A stretch of DNA of 64,000 nt from positions 238,084-302,083 of the forward strand of contig NZ_JAPRAQ010000010.1 in NCBI RefSeq assembly GCF_029989365.1, read 5' to 3'. Each line of letters starts with the position of its first letter. The first letter of the stretch is position 1. Shown piece after piece: positions 1 to 7,236 of this stretch. The notes below the pieces were generated by a model. The model did not search any database. It was not told the origin of the DNA and was given only the letters and a program-made list of their open reading frames with translations. The translations under genes and the position numbers were made by a program. The DNA is from Bradyrhizobium sp. Arg816. GTDB taxonomy: Bacteria > Pseudomonadota > Alphaproteobacteria > Rhizobiales > Xanthobacteraceae.

Positions 1-311
1 ACGGGCTTCCGGTAGTCTGTTCGAGTCTCAATGTCGCGAAACGCACAGCCGAGCGGCCAATTCCGATTGTGTCCGATATTGCAACATGAAAATCGCCCGT
101 TAGCAAGCCGCGCGCGGATTTCAAGATCGCGGCGAATCTCGCTCTCTGCAATTTGCGACCTGTGGCAAGGGAACCACAATCGAGGCAATAGCCTCCGCTG
201 TAGCGCGCCAACCGGTTGACCCTGCGTGGCAGTTCGGCACAAATCGCCGCAAGCGCGCGCCCTTCGTGTTGCATTTTTGCGCTCCGCCACTTTGCTTCGG
301 GATTAGTCGTC
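1..311. other. Intergenic stretch, no gene supported
   Basis: No reading frame here has a convincing start, ribosome site or recognisable protein. The short frames present look like chance frames in GC-rich DNA. The stretch probably holds the promoter of the outer-membrane gene that follows, but I see no motif I would defend. Confidence 0.4.
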
Positions 312-1466
312 ATGCGCTGCGCCCTGCAGCTCTCCGGGACACGGCAGACAGTCGGGCTGAGCCGTGTCCGCCGGATCGCGGCTGCGCTCGCCATGGCGCT
401 TGTGCTCGTCGTGATGATGTCGGCGACATCGGCCTTCGCGCAGACTCCGACGCCCACGCCGACCCCGACCCCGACACCCACGGCGTCACCGACCCCCATG
501 CCGACCGCGACCAATTACGACCAGTCGGCCGGCAACAGTGCGCTCAATCTTGGCTCCAATTTCCTGGAGCGGCTCGGCAACCAGGCCTCCGGCGGCGTCA
601 ACCGTGCATCGCGCACCAATCCCGGTGGGGGCGGCGCCTCGGCGACCACGGAGGATCCGCGCTACCGCACCTGGTTCGAAGGCTACGGCATCTCGGTCCG
701 GACCGATGCGCAGGGCGATTTCGTCGGCGACAAGCGCAAGACGTTTGGCGGCGTCGCCGGTTTCGGCGCGCAGGTCGCGCCGGGCGTCAATCTCGGCTTC
801 TCCGTCGACCAGAGCCATACCGACATCGACGTGCCGCTGGCGCTCCAGTCGGCGACGCTCGACCTGACGCAAATCGGTTTCAACGGCTCGGTCGACAAGG
901 GACCGTGGACCTGGGCGTTCGCGGTAGTGCACGGTTTCGGCAAGGTCCGTTCCAGCAGGGACACAGGCTTTGGTCTTGCGACCGCGGGTTATCGTGCCGC
1001 GATCGACGGCGGCCTGACCGAGATCAGCTACTACTGGACCAAGGACCAGATGCGCATCGTGCCCAAGGGCGCGCTCGAATATGTCCGCGCCACCAGCGCT
1101 GCGTTCCAGGAGGCCGGAGGGCTCGATCCATTGAACGTCGGCTCCACGGCACTCTCACGCGCGCGCGTGATGATCGGCGCGGAGATCGGGCGCTACTTCA
1201 TCTACGACCAGAAGATCCTGGATCTGTCGGCCTACGGCAAGTTCGTCGACAATTTCTACCAGAACCTGGGATCGGTGCAGGTCAGTCTGGGAACCCAGAA
1301 CATCGTCGTTCCCGGCATCGGGGAGAGCCGTTACGGCATGGATGCCGGCGCCTCGGCCTCGCTCAGTCTCACCAGCGTCGCGCGGCTCTACATCAACTAT
1401 GACGGCAAGTTCCGCAACGAATTGACGTCGCACCAGGGCACGGTCGGCTTCGAATACAGATGGTGA
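312..1466 (+). CDS. Autotransporter-type beta-barrel outer-membrane protein with TP-repeat linker
   Basis: 384 aa starting MRCALQLSG; this start places a basic n-region and hydrophobic core (ALAMALVLVVMM) before a signal-peptidase site near SAFAQ. After cleavage comes a Thr-Pro repeat (about 10 TP units, residues 38-60), then a Gly-rich linker, and from about residue 110 to the end a run of alternating amphipathic strands closing with FEYRW, an aromatic C-terminus typical of outer-membrane barrels. This resembles an autotransporter beta-domain, but no passenger domain is present: the TP linker runs directly into the barrel. Role is unknown; it may be a plain outer-membrane protein. An in-frame extension to about position 216 exists but lacks a signal-like N-terminus. 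The next gene is convergent. Confidence 0.75.
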   Translation: MRCALQLSGTRQTVGLSRVRRIAAALAMALVLVVMMSATSAFAQTPTPTPTPTPTPTASPTPMPTATNYDQSAGNSALNLGSNFLERLGNQASGGVNRASRTNPGGGGASATTEDPRYRTWFEGYGISVRTDAQGDFVGDKRKTFGGVAGFGAQVAPGVNLGFSVDQSHTDIDVPLALQSATLDLTQIGFNGSVDKGPWTWAFAVVHGFGKVRSSRDTGFGLATAGYRAAIDGGLTEISYYWTKDQMRIVPKGALEYVRATSAAFQEAGGLDPLNVGSTALSRARVMIGAEIGRYFIYDQKILDLSAYGKFVDNFYQNLGSVQVSLGTQNIVVPGIGESRYGMDAGASASLSLTSVARLYINYDGKFRNELTSHQGTVGFEYRW

Positions 1467-1485
1467 GGCGAAGCGCGCGCTGCGT

Positions 1486-2493
1486 CTAAGTCGGCGTTGC
1501 CGCGACATAACCCGTTAGCCCAAAACCCTCGCGCGCGGCCGTCATCATCGGCACCAGCGCACTCGGATGGATGAACTCGTCGCGGAAGCAGGGATGGGTC
1601 TTGGCGTCGAAGATCTTCTTCAGCCAGTCGACCACGATCTTGTGGCGCTCGGAGTCGCGGAATTCCTTGTGATAGGTGAGCCAGAGATCGGCGTGGTGGC
1701 TGACGCCCAGATCGACGGCAACGAGCGGTGCGCCGAGCGCGATCGACACGGTCGGCAGGAAGCCGATGCCGGCGCCGCGCTCCACCGCATAGAGCACGCC
1801 GACCGAGGAGTTGGTCTTGATCCCGACGATGCCCTCGAGCGACTTCAGTCCAAGCACGCGCGCGTAGGCGCCGTCGTCGACCTGCGGCGCGCTCTGCTTG
1901 ATGATGCGATGGTTCTTCAACTCGGCGAGGGACGCCGGCACACCGTAGAGGTTCTCGTATTCCCTGGAGACGAAGGGATAGATGTGCAGGCGGCCGAGCT
2001 TGGCGACGATCAGGTCGGGATTGGTCGGCGGCTCGAGCTGGATCGCGATGTCGGATTCAAGCCGGGCGACGTCGGCCTGCTCCATCGCGCAGCGCAGATC
2101 GACGGTGATCTTGCGATAGGTCTTCTGAAAATCGATCAACCGCGGCAGGATCCAGAAATTGCCGGGGCCTTCCGTCACCGCGACGCGCACGGTGCCTGAC
2201 GTGTCGTTCGACGATCGCGAGGCGCGCCGGAAGACGTTGAAGGCATGACGCTCCATATGCGCGACGTCGGCGATCATCGCTGCGCCTTCATCGCTCAGCG
2301 TCAGTCCGCTCTGGTCGCGCAGGAACAGCTTGCAGTCGATGCTTTCTTCGAGCCGGTCGATCCTGCGCATCAGCGTGGTGGAGGTGAGGCCGAGTTCTTC
2401 GGCGGCGTTGCGGAAACTTTTATATTTTGCGCACGCTAAAAAGAGTTTCAAATCGTCCCAGGACGCGTCCAGGGCTTCTTCACGGTGCTGCAT
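1486..2493 (-). CDS. LysR-family transcriptional regulator
   Basis: 335 aa. The N-terminal winged helix-turn-helix is visible in residues 10-70 (DDLKLFLACAKYKSFRNAA, then TSTTLMRRIDRLEE), followed by a LysR substrate-binding domain (TVRVAVTEGPGNFWILPRL, later GIGFLPTVSIAL). I chose the start MQHREEALDAS because it puts the HTH at the usual distance; an extension of 16 residues is possible. It is transcribed away from the GNAT/cysteine-hydrolase-like cluster across an intergenic gap of about 100 bp, the classical arrangement for a LysR regulator controlling a divergent operon. The inducer is unknown. A short inverted repeat lies in the gap. Confidence 0.85.
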   Translation of the reverse strand: MQHREEALDASWDDLKLFLACAKYKSFRNAAEELGLTSTTLMRRIDRLEESIDCKLFLRDQSGLTLSDEGAAMIADVAHMERHAFNVFRRASRSSNDTSGTVRVAVTEGPGNFWILPRLIDFQKTYRKITVDLRCAMEQADVARLESDIAIQLEPPTNPDLIVAKLGRLHIYPFVSREYENLYGVPASLAELKNHRIIKQSAPQVDDGAYARVLGLKSLEGIVGIKTNSSVGVLYAVERGAGIGFLPTVSIALGAPLVAVDLGVSHHADLWLTYHKEFRDSERHKIVVDWLKKIFDAKTHPCFRDEFIHPSALVPMMTAAREGFGLTGYVAATPT

Positions 2494-2510
2494 CAAAGCA
2501 GCACCCCGGT

Positions 2511-2522
2511 GCAATAACTGCT
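2511..2522. promoter_or_regulatory. Candidate LysR operator (GCACC-N2-GGTGC)
   Basis: A 5-bp inverted repeat, GCACC CC GGTGC, sits just upstream of the LysR start and inside the divergent intergenic region. Its position suits an autoregulatory site for the adjacent regulator. The arms are short, so chance occurrence in GC-rich DNA is quite possible. Confidence 0.3.
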
Positions 2523-2597
2523 GCATACGCCAGATCCCCAACCGCTAAGCTCGTCGTCATAGCGGGGCACTAAATCCTCGAACGATAGAGGGGTGAC

Positions 2598-3215
2598 ATG
2601 AGTATGGAAAGGGGCTCCTTTGCCGCAAGGCATGATTTCGATGCCTTGCCGCTCAGTCCGGACGTCGATGTCCGATGTGCGCAATCTTCCGAAATTGCTG
2701 CACTTTCCGAAATGGCGCATCGGCTGGTGCCGGGTGTGGAGATCGGAACGGCGGAGCTTGCGCGATATTTCACGTTCGATCCTCAGAGCATCCTGACGTT
2801 CAGCCGCAAGGGCAATCTGGTCGGCGGCATGGCCTTCTTGTTCCTCAACGACCGCGGGCACGATGCGCTGCTGCTCGACGAGATCTGCCTGACCGCACCC
2901 GAAACGCGCTATCTCGCTTCCGCGAAGGAAGACGTTGCCGCGATCTACATCTGGGCGATAGCGGCGACGGGCCGAGGTATCGCTGGTCTTGGCAAGGCCG
3001 CAGCTCATCTACGTCAGGTAAGGTTTCGCGGCGCTGATTGCTATGCGCAGCCGTCAACCGTGGCCGGACGCGACATCATGAAGGCAACGGGATTTGACCC
3101 CGTCCCGAGCTTCCAGCCCGATCTCTGGTGTTACGAGCGACCCTGGCATCGCCAGCCGATGCGGATGCCGGGCGCGATCATCCAAACAAGGAGTTTTGCA
3201 GATGCACGGCACTAG
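2598..3215 (+). CDS. GNAT-fold-like hypothetical protein
   Basis: 205 aa. The sequence reads like a divergent GNAT acyltransferase: an N-terminal PDVDVRCAQSSEIAAL segment (beta1-alpha1), a central strand pair with an acyl-acceptor-like LLLDEICLTAP, then a helical C-terminal half ending FQPDLWCYERPW. The usual Q/R-x-x-G-x-G/A acetyl-CoA loop is not obvious, so enzymatic activity is uncertain. It is the first gene of a four-gene array pointing away from the LysR gene, and its end overlaps the start of the next GNAT gene by 14 nt, implying translational coupling. Substrate is unknown. Confidence 0.7.
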   Translation: MSMERGSFAARHDFDALPLSPDVDVRCAQSSEIAALSEMAHRLVPGVEIGTAELARYFTFDPQSILTFSRKGNLVGGMAFLFLNDRGHDALLLDEICLTAPETRYLASAKEDVAAIYIWAIAATGRGIAGLGKAAAHLRQVRFRGADCYAQPSTVAGRDIMKATGFDPVPSFQPDLWCYERPWHRQPMRMPGAIIQTRSFADARH

Positions 3216-3822
3216 GATTCCCCTCGCCAAGCCCGACTCCCGCGCCATCACCATTCGCCTCGCGCGCGATCCCAACGACCTCATGCTGGTCACCGCCATT
3301 CGCTCGGCGGTCTATCTCGCCGAGCAGGACTGTCCATTCGACGAGGAGTTCGACGGCAACGACATGGTCGCAGCCCACTTCATCGGCTACGTCGGCAACG
3401 AGCCTGCGGGTTGCCTGCGGGTACGCTTCTTCGGGGATTTCGCCAAGGTGGAGCGGCTTGCGGTGCGTCATCAATATCGGCGCTCGCGCGTCTCGTTCAA
3501 GCTGGTGCAGGCGAGCGTCGACTATGTGAAGCGCAAGGGCTTTCGCAAGATCTACGGCCAGGCGCAGGACCGGTTGGTCGATTTCTGGGCTCATTTCGGC
3601 GCCAAGCCGCTCGGTCACAACCGCAAGATCACCTTCTCGGATTTCTCCTACACGGAAATGCTGCTGGAGATCGAGCCGGGGCCGGACGCCATCACGCTGG
3701 ACAGCGATCCCTATGTGATCATCCGTCCCGAGGGCGATTGGGATCGGCCCGGCGTGCTCGACGCATCGGCGGGACGGGCGGTGACCTCGCCGCTACGGGA
3801 CCTCGCACTCGCCGACCACTGA
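3202..3822 (+). CDS. GNAT-family N-acetyltransferase
   Basis: 206 aa. The start MHGTRIPLAK has a strong ribosome site (AAGGAG) 9 nt upstream. GNAT features are clear: the N-terminal RSAVYLAEQDCPFDEEFDG motif found in ElaA/PhnO-like acetyltransferases, a beta4 strand KVERLAVRHQYRRS leading into the acetyl-CoA binding helix, and a C-terminal DRLVDFWAHFGAKPLG equivalent to the family's y-x-x-lGF segment. About 50 residues follow the GNAT core without clear homology. It overlaps the previous gene and is followed 25 nt later by the cysteine-hydrolase-like gene, so the three probably form one transcript. The acceptor substrate cannot be told from sequence. Confidence 0.8.
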   Translation: MHGTRIPLAKPDSRAITIRLARDPNDLMLVTAIRSAVYLAEQDCPFDEEFDGNDMVAAHFIGYVGNEPAGCLRVRFFGDFAKVERLAVRHQYRRSRVSFKLVQASVDYVKRKGFRKIYGQAQDRLVDFWAHFGAKPLGHNRKITFSDFSYTEMLLEIEPGPDAITLDSDPYVIIRPEGDWDRPGVLDASAGRAVTSPLRDLALADH

Positions 3823-3847
3823 AACCGGTGCAGCTCCGCGCAAGAAA

Positions 3848-4411
3848 ATGCTGGCTTCCATTACCGATGATCCGCCGATCCTGGTCTGTACGGATCTCCA
3901 GGTCGAATATCTGACCCCCGGGCGTCGCCATGTCATTCTCGATGGCGAAGCCGCCACTGTGCGCTGCCTAGAGCTCTTGACGTTGTGGCGCACCAATCTC
4001 TGGCCGGTGATGCATCTGAAGCGCATCGCCCAGGCGGCGTGGTTCAATCCGGCATCCAGGCTGACCGATTGGATCGCGGAGGCGAAGCCGCGGCCGGGTG
4101 AAATGACATTCGAGCACCCGCTGCCGTCGGCCTACAGCTCCGCGCGGTTCGTGGATTATATGTCCAATATCCGCAATGTGCGCTGCATTCTGGTCGGCTT
4201 TTCCCTGGACGAAACCATCCTGGCCACCGCTGTTGACGGGTTTCACCGCAGCCATCGCTACCAGGTGGTCGGAGACGCCGTGGCTTGCCGGCAGCCGGGC
4301 ACGGGCGATGCCGCCGCCTACAAACAGTCGGTGGTGAATGTGATCGGGAATTTTGCTACAGTCCATGCCAGCGCCGAACTGATCAGAACCAGCGGCGCCA
4401 TCGCGGTCTAG
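3848..4411 (+). CDS. Isochorismatase/cysteine-hydrolase-like protein lacking the nucleophilic cysteine
   Basis: 187 aa with the isochorismatase-like alpha/beta fold: the N-terminal strand with the conserved Asp (ILVCTDLQVEYLTPG, Asp16), and the core strand-helix VRCILVGFSLDETILATAV followed by a strand ending VVGDA. In the family the catalytic triad is Asp-Lys-Cys; aligning LDETILATA with the usual T-x-x-C-V-x-x-T-A block puts Thr123 where the nucleophilic Cys should be, and the usual Lys position holds EHPLPSAY with no Lys. The protein is therefore probably not a standard hydrolase. It sits third in the GNAT array downstream of the divergent LysR gene. Confidence 0.7.
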   Translation: MLASITDDPPILVCTDLQVEYLTPGRRHVILDGEAATVRCLELLTLWRTNLWPVMHLKRIAQAAWFNPASRLTDWIAEAKPRPGEMTFEHPLPSAYSSARFVDYMSNIRNVRCILVGFSLDETILATAVDGFHRSHRYQVVGDAVACRQPGTGDAAAYKQSVVNVIGNFATVHASAELIRTSGAIAV

Positions 4412-4445
4412 GCGACCGTGGTCGGCGGATGGATGGGGTGGGACA

Positions 4446-4616
4446 TTGTCACGGGGGGACGAGCTCAAGGAGCTGGCGAGCGATTTGTCGCGTGCCGTGG
4501 AGACGGCGCGCCGCGTCGGCTTGCCCACGACCGTTTATCTGCTCTCGATGGCGCTGGTGGAGGTGAGGGAAGCCGCTCGCACTGCCGACGAAGAGGATGA
4601 CGACGGCGCGGCGTAG
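4446..4616 (+). CDS. Small acidic-tailed hypothetical protein
   Basis: A 56-codon frame starting with TTG: it begins LSRGDELKELASD, continues as an amphipathic helix (RAVETARRVG), then LPTTVYLLSMALVEVREAA and an acidic tail EEDDDGAA. A purine-rich GGGGTGGG lies just upstream. Codon use is GC3-rich like neighbouring genes, and the gene is 35 nt behind the cysteine-hydrolase-like gene in the same direction, so it may be the last gene of that array. No function recognised; the TTG start and short length keep confidence moderate. Confidence 0.5.
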   Translation: MSRGDELKELASDLSRAVETARRVGLPTTVYLLSMALVEVREAARTADEEDDDGAA

Positions 4617-4646
4617 GGTTTCGGGCCTGCGGCGAAAACGTTTCTC

Positions 4647-6239
4647 TCAGGATCGGCCGATGGCGCGCATCAGGATATCGGATGCGCCATCAGCGTTGTC
4701 GCCCGCGTAGGCAACGAATTGATCGGGCCGCACCAGGATCAGCCGCGCCTCGTATTTCTCGCGGCCGCCTGATGCGGTGTCCCTGATCACCGTCAGCGGG
4801 ATGCCAAGCCGCGCGGCGGTTCGCTCGAGAGCTGTAGCGGCGCCGCCGTCCGTCAGATCGATCAAGGTGAAGCCGTCGCCCAATTCCTCGAACACATTTT
4901 TGCCTGATGACAGAGGTTGCGGCGTGAGATGATGACCTGCGCGCGCCGGATAGGCGTGCGAGCCGATCGCGCTGCAGACAGCGCCAGCCGGACCAAGGAC
5001 GATTGGTGACCCTTCGTAGTTCGGCTCGAAGGCGTTGACCTCGGCGCGCGCGCCGGAGTGCCGCTCGTGCCAGGCAGCCTCGAAATCCGCCCGATCGCGC
5101 GCCGGATCGTGGCGGCGGAGAAAATCGCGGTCGCGGAAGATCGGCGTCTCGATGAAATCGCGCGCGGTGGACGCAAACACCGGACGCCGCTCGGCATCGT
5201 AGCTGTCGAGCAGACCGGCGGGCGCCCAGCCTTGCAGCGTCGCGGCGAGCTTCCACGCCAGATTTACGGCGTCTTCGAAGCCGGTATTGATGCCATAGCC
5301 GCCGTAGGGCGGATGGCTGTGCGCGGCATCTCCGGCGACGAAGACGCGGCCTGCGCGGTAGCTGTCCGCGAGCGTGAAGCGAAGATCCCAGAATCCGATG
5401 TGCTCGAACTCGATGTCGAATTGTGCGCCGGCGGCATCGTGCAGCAAGCGTCGGAAATCGAAATTGTCGGCGGTGGTGTCTGCGGGAACGGGGGCATGGA
5501 AGAACCAGGTGCTGCCGAGATCGACCCGGCCAAAGAACTTCCAATAGCCCTCGAGGTCGGGATGCAACACGCTGTAGAACGACTTGCCTGGAAAGGCCTC
5601 GAGCAGTCGATGCAATTCAACGGAGCGAAACACCAGCAGCACCATCAGCCGATCGTGGTCGGAGCGGGTCTGGGTGATGCCGGCGCGTTCGCGCACGATC
5701 GATCGGCTGCCATCGCAGCCGATCACGTAGTCGGCGCGAAGGCCCTGTATCATTCCGTCGCGATTTTCGATGTCGAGTCTCACGCCTTCGCCGTCAGGCC
5801 GGACGTCCCGGCAGGTCCAGCCGTATCGCAAATCAACCGAGGGAAGCTGTGCCGCACGCTGCCGCAGCACGGCTTCGGTCGCGTATTGGGGCAGGCGTTC
5901 GTTGTCGGTGAAATAGAAGGGGCGGACGAGCTCGCGCTGCAGCCAATTGTAATTGTAGCCGCTGAGCAGCGTCCCGTAGCTGGTCATTCCGCCGATGCCG
6001 TAGTCGGGAGGAATGGTGCGGGCCGCGCGCAGCGCTGCCTCCGCGCCCCAGAAATGGAAATGCTCCATCGTCCGCTGCGTGAGGTTCTGTCCCTTGGGGA
6101 TCGGCTGCGGCTGTTCGTGGCGTTCCACGACGATGGTCTTGATGCCGCGCTGGCCAAGGCCGATCGCCAGACCCATCCCGACCGGTCCGCCGCCGACGAT
6201 CACGACGGGCGCATCGCCATCCGCTGAAGCCTGCCTCAC
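4647..6239 (-). CDS. FAD-dependent aromatic hydroxylase (PHBH/MhpA/TfdB-type monooxygenase)
   Basis: 530 aa. The N-terminal Rossmann FAD motif VVIVGGGPVGMGLAIGLGQ (GxGxxG) is followed by the DG motif YVIGCDGSRSIVRE and the second FAD motif RVFVAGDAAHSHPPYGGYG, the order seen in group A flavin monooxygenases. Length and the C-terminal thioredoxin-like extension (residues about 400-530) match the MhpA/TfdB (FAD_binding_3) group, which hydroxylate phenols or phenylpropionates with NAD(P)H. The substrate is not determined. It lies downstream of the iclR gene on the same strand but has its own 19-bp palindrome 79 nt before its start, matching one in front of the MFS gene, which suggests joint control. 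Confidence 0.85.
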   Translation of the reverse strand: MRQASADGDAPVVIVGGGPVGMGLAIGLGQRGIKTIVVERHEQPQPIPKGQNLTQRTMEHFHFWGAEAALRAARTIPPDYGIGGMTSYGTLLSGYNYNWLQRELVRPFYFTDNERLPQYATEAVLRQRAAQLPSVDLRYGWTCRDVRPDGEGVRLDIENRDGMIQGLRADYVIGCDGSRSIVRERAGITQTRSDHDRLMVLLVFRSVELHRLLEAFPGKSFYSVLHPDLEGYWKFFGRVDLGSTWFFHAPVPADTTADNFDFRRLLHDAAGAQFDIEFEHIGFWDLRFTLADSYRAGRVFVAGDAAHSHPPYGGYGINTGFEDAVNLAWKLAATLQGWAPAGLLDSYDAERRPVFASTARDFIETPIFRDRDFLRRHDPARDRADFEAAWHERHSGARAEVNAFEPNYEGSPIVLGPAGAVCSAIGSHAYPARAGHHLTPQPLSSGKNVFEELGDGFTLIDLTDGGAATALERTAARLGIPLTVIRDTASGGREKYEARLILVRPDQFVAYAGDNADGASDILMRAIGRS

Positions 6240-6317
6240 AACGCTTCCCCACGATTGTCATCGCGCGACGCGCGATCGCTCGTCCTCATGAGATGCCGCA
6301 CGGATTTCGTCAAGTGG

Positions 6318-6336
6318 AATCTCAAATAATGAGATT
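6318..6336. promoter_or_regulatory. Candidate IclR operator 1
   Basis: Palindrome AATCTCAAATAATGAGATT with perfect 7-bp arms (AATCTCA/TGAGATT) and a 5-nt A/T centre, lying between the end of iclR and the start of the monooxygenase. An almost identical site with the same 19-bp geometry precedes the MFS transporter. It is in an unusually A/T-rich patch, as expected for an operator/promoter region. Confidence 0.7.
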
Positions 6337-6337
6337 A

Positions 6338-7129
6338 TTATGTTGTAGTCTCGGAGATCTGCCGGGCCGCTTCGCGGACCTCCGCGCTGATGCGATCGAT
6401 CAACTCGCCCTTGGCATGTGGTCCGGCGATCGTGATGCAGAGGCTTGCGATCGGGTAGCCCGCATCGAGGATCGGCGCGGCGATCCCGATCGCGCCCGGT
6501 GTCACTTCGCCAAAGGCAACGGCGACGCCGGCGCGCCGCACGCGTTTCAGCGCTGCCAGGATTTCGTCGGACGTGTCGCCGACGCCGACGCTGCGCAGAT
6601 CGGCGGCATAGCGCGTCACCAGTGGCATCACGCGTTGCTTGGGCAGAAAGGCCATGATCGAGCGCGCGATTGCGCCGCGTCCCATCGCCATCGGTCGGCC
6701 GCGCGGATAGCTGCTCACGGGATTCACGACGGAGGCGATTGAAGCCACGCACAGCATCTTTTCGCCATACCAGCGTACGACCAGGGCCGTACAGGGGTGC
6801 GCGGCCGACAGCCGCTCCAGATGCGGGGTGGCTGCTGCGATCAGCGGATCGGAACGGCGGCTGAGATAGTCCATCTCCACCACGCGCGGGCCAAGCGCGA
6901 ACCGGCCGCCGCGCGTCGGCATCACGAAGCCGCTGTCCTTCAAGCTCTTCAGATAGCGATACAGCGTCGGCCTCGTGTAGCCGAGCTCCTTCATGAGCTC
7001 TTCGGGCGACCATTGCGGCCGTGCCTCGGTGAAGAGATCGAGCACGGCAAGAACCCGATCCTGACTGTTTGCTTTGACCAAGTGAGATTCGATCCCGCTT
7101 CGTGTATTTGTCCTGTTACCCGCATTCAC
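6338..7129 (-). CDS. IclR-family transcriptional regulator
   Basis: 263 aa. Residues 20-85 form the IclR winged HTH (RVLAVLDLFTEARP, then SPEELMKELGYTRPTLYRYLKSL), and residues 95-255 the IclR effector-binding domain (CTALVVRWYGEKMLCVASI, SSYPRGRPMAMGRGAIARSI, APILDAGYPIASLCITI). IclR proteins commonly control aromatic catabolism. The gene lies between the hydroxylase (same strand, downstream) and the MFS importer (divergent), and near-identical palindromes sit in front of both, so it most probably regulates both. Confidence 0.88.
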   Translation of the reverse strand: MNAGNRTNTRSGIESHLVKANSQDRVLAVLDLFTEARPQWSPEELMKELGYTRPTLYRYLKSLKDSGFVMPTRGGRFALGPRVVEMDYLSRRSDPLIAAATPHLERLSAAHPCTALVVRWYGEKMLCVASIASVVNPVSSYPRGRPMAMGRGAIARSIMAFLPKQRVMPLVTRYAADLRSVGVGDTSDEILAALKRVRRAGVAVAFGEVTPGAIGIAAPILDAGYPIASLCITIAGPHAKGELIDRISAEVREAARQISETTT

Positions 7130-7173
7130 GCCGACCGCAAAACGGCAAAATCCGAGTGGCTTGCCTTCATATC

Positions 7174-7192
7174 AATCTCACTATAAGAGATT
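7174..7192. promoter_or_regulatory. Candidate IclR operator 2
   Basis: Palindrome AATCTCACTATAAGAGATT: arms AATCTC/GAGATT separated by 7 nt, the same arm sequence and spacing as the site before the monooxygenase. It lies in the divergent gap between iclR and the MFS gene, its centre about 54 nt before the MFS start codon, where bound protein could act on both promoters. Confidence 0.7.
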
Positions 7193-7236
7193 TTAAGAAG
7201 AAAAATAGTGCATGAGCTGCCGGGGAGGGGTTGGGC

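Noticed and set aside
2493..3008. Minus-strand frame over the first GNAT-like gene
   Set aside because: Antisense to a better-supported gene and without domain or ribosome site.
4690..5544. Second minus-strand frame inside the FAD monooxygenase
   Set aside because: Arg-rich shadow of the same DNA; the monooxygenase frame carries all the motifs.
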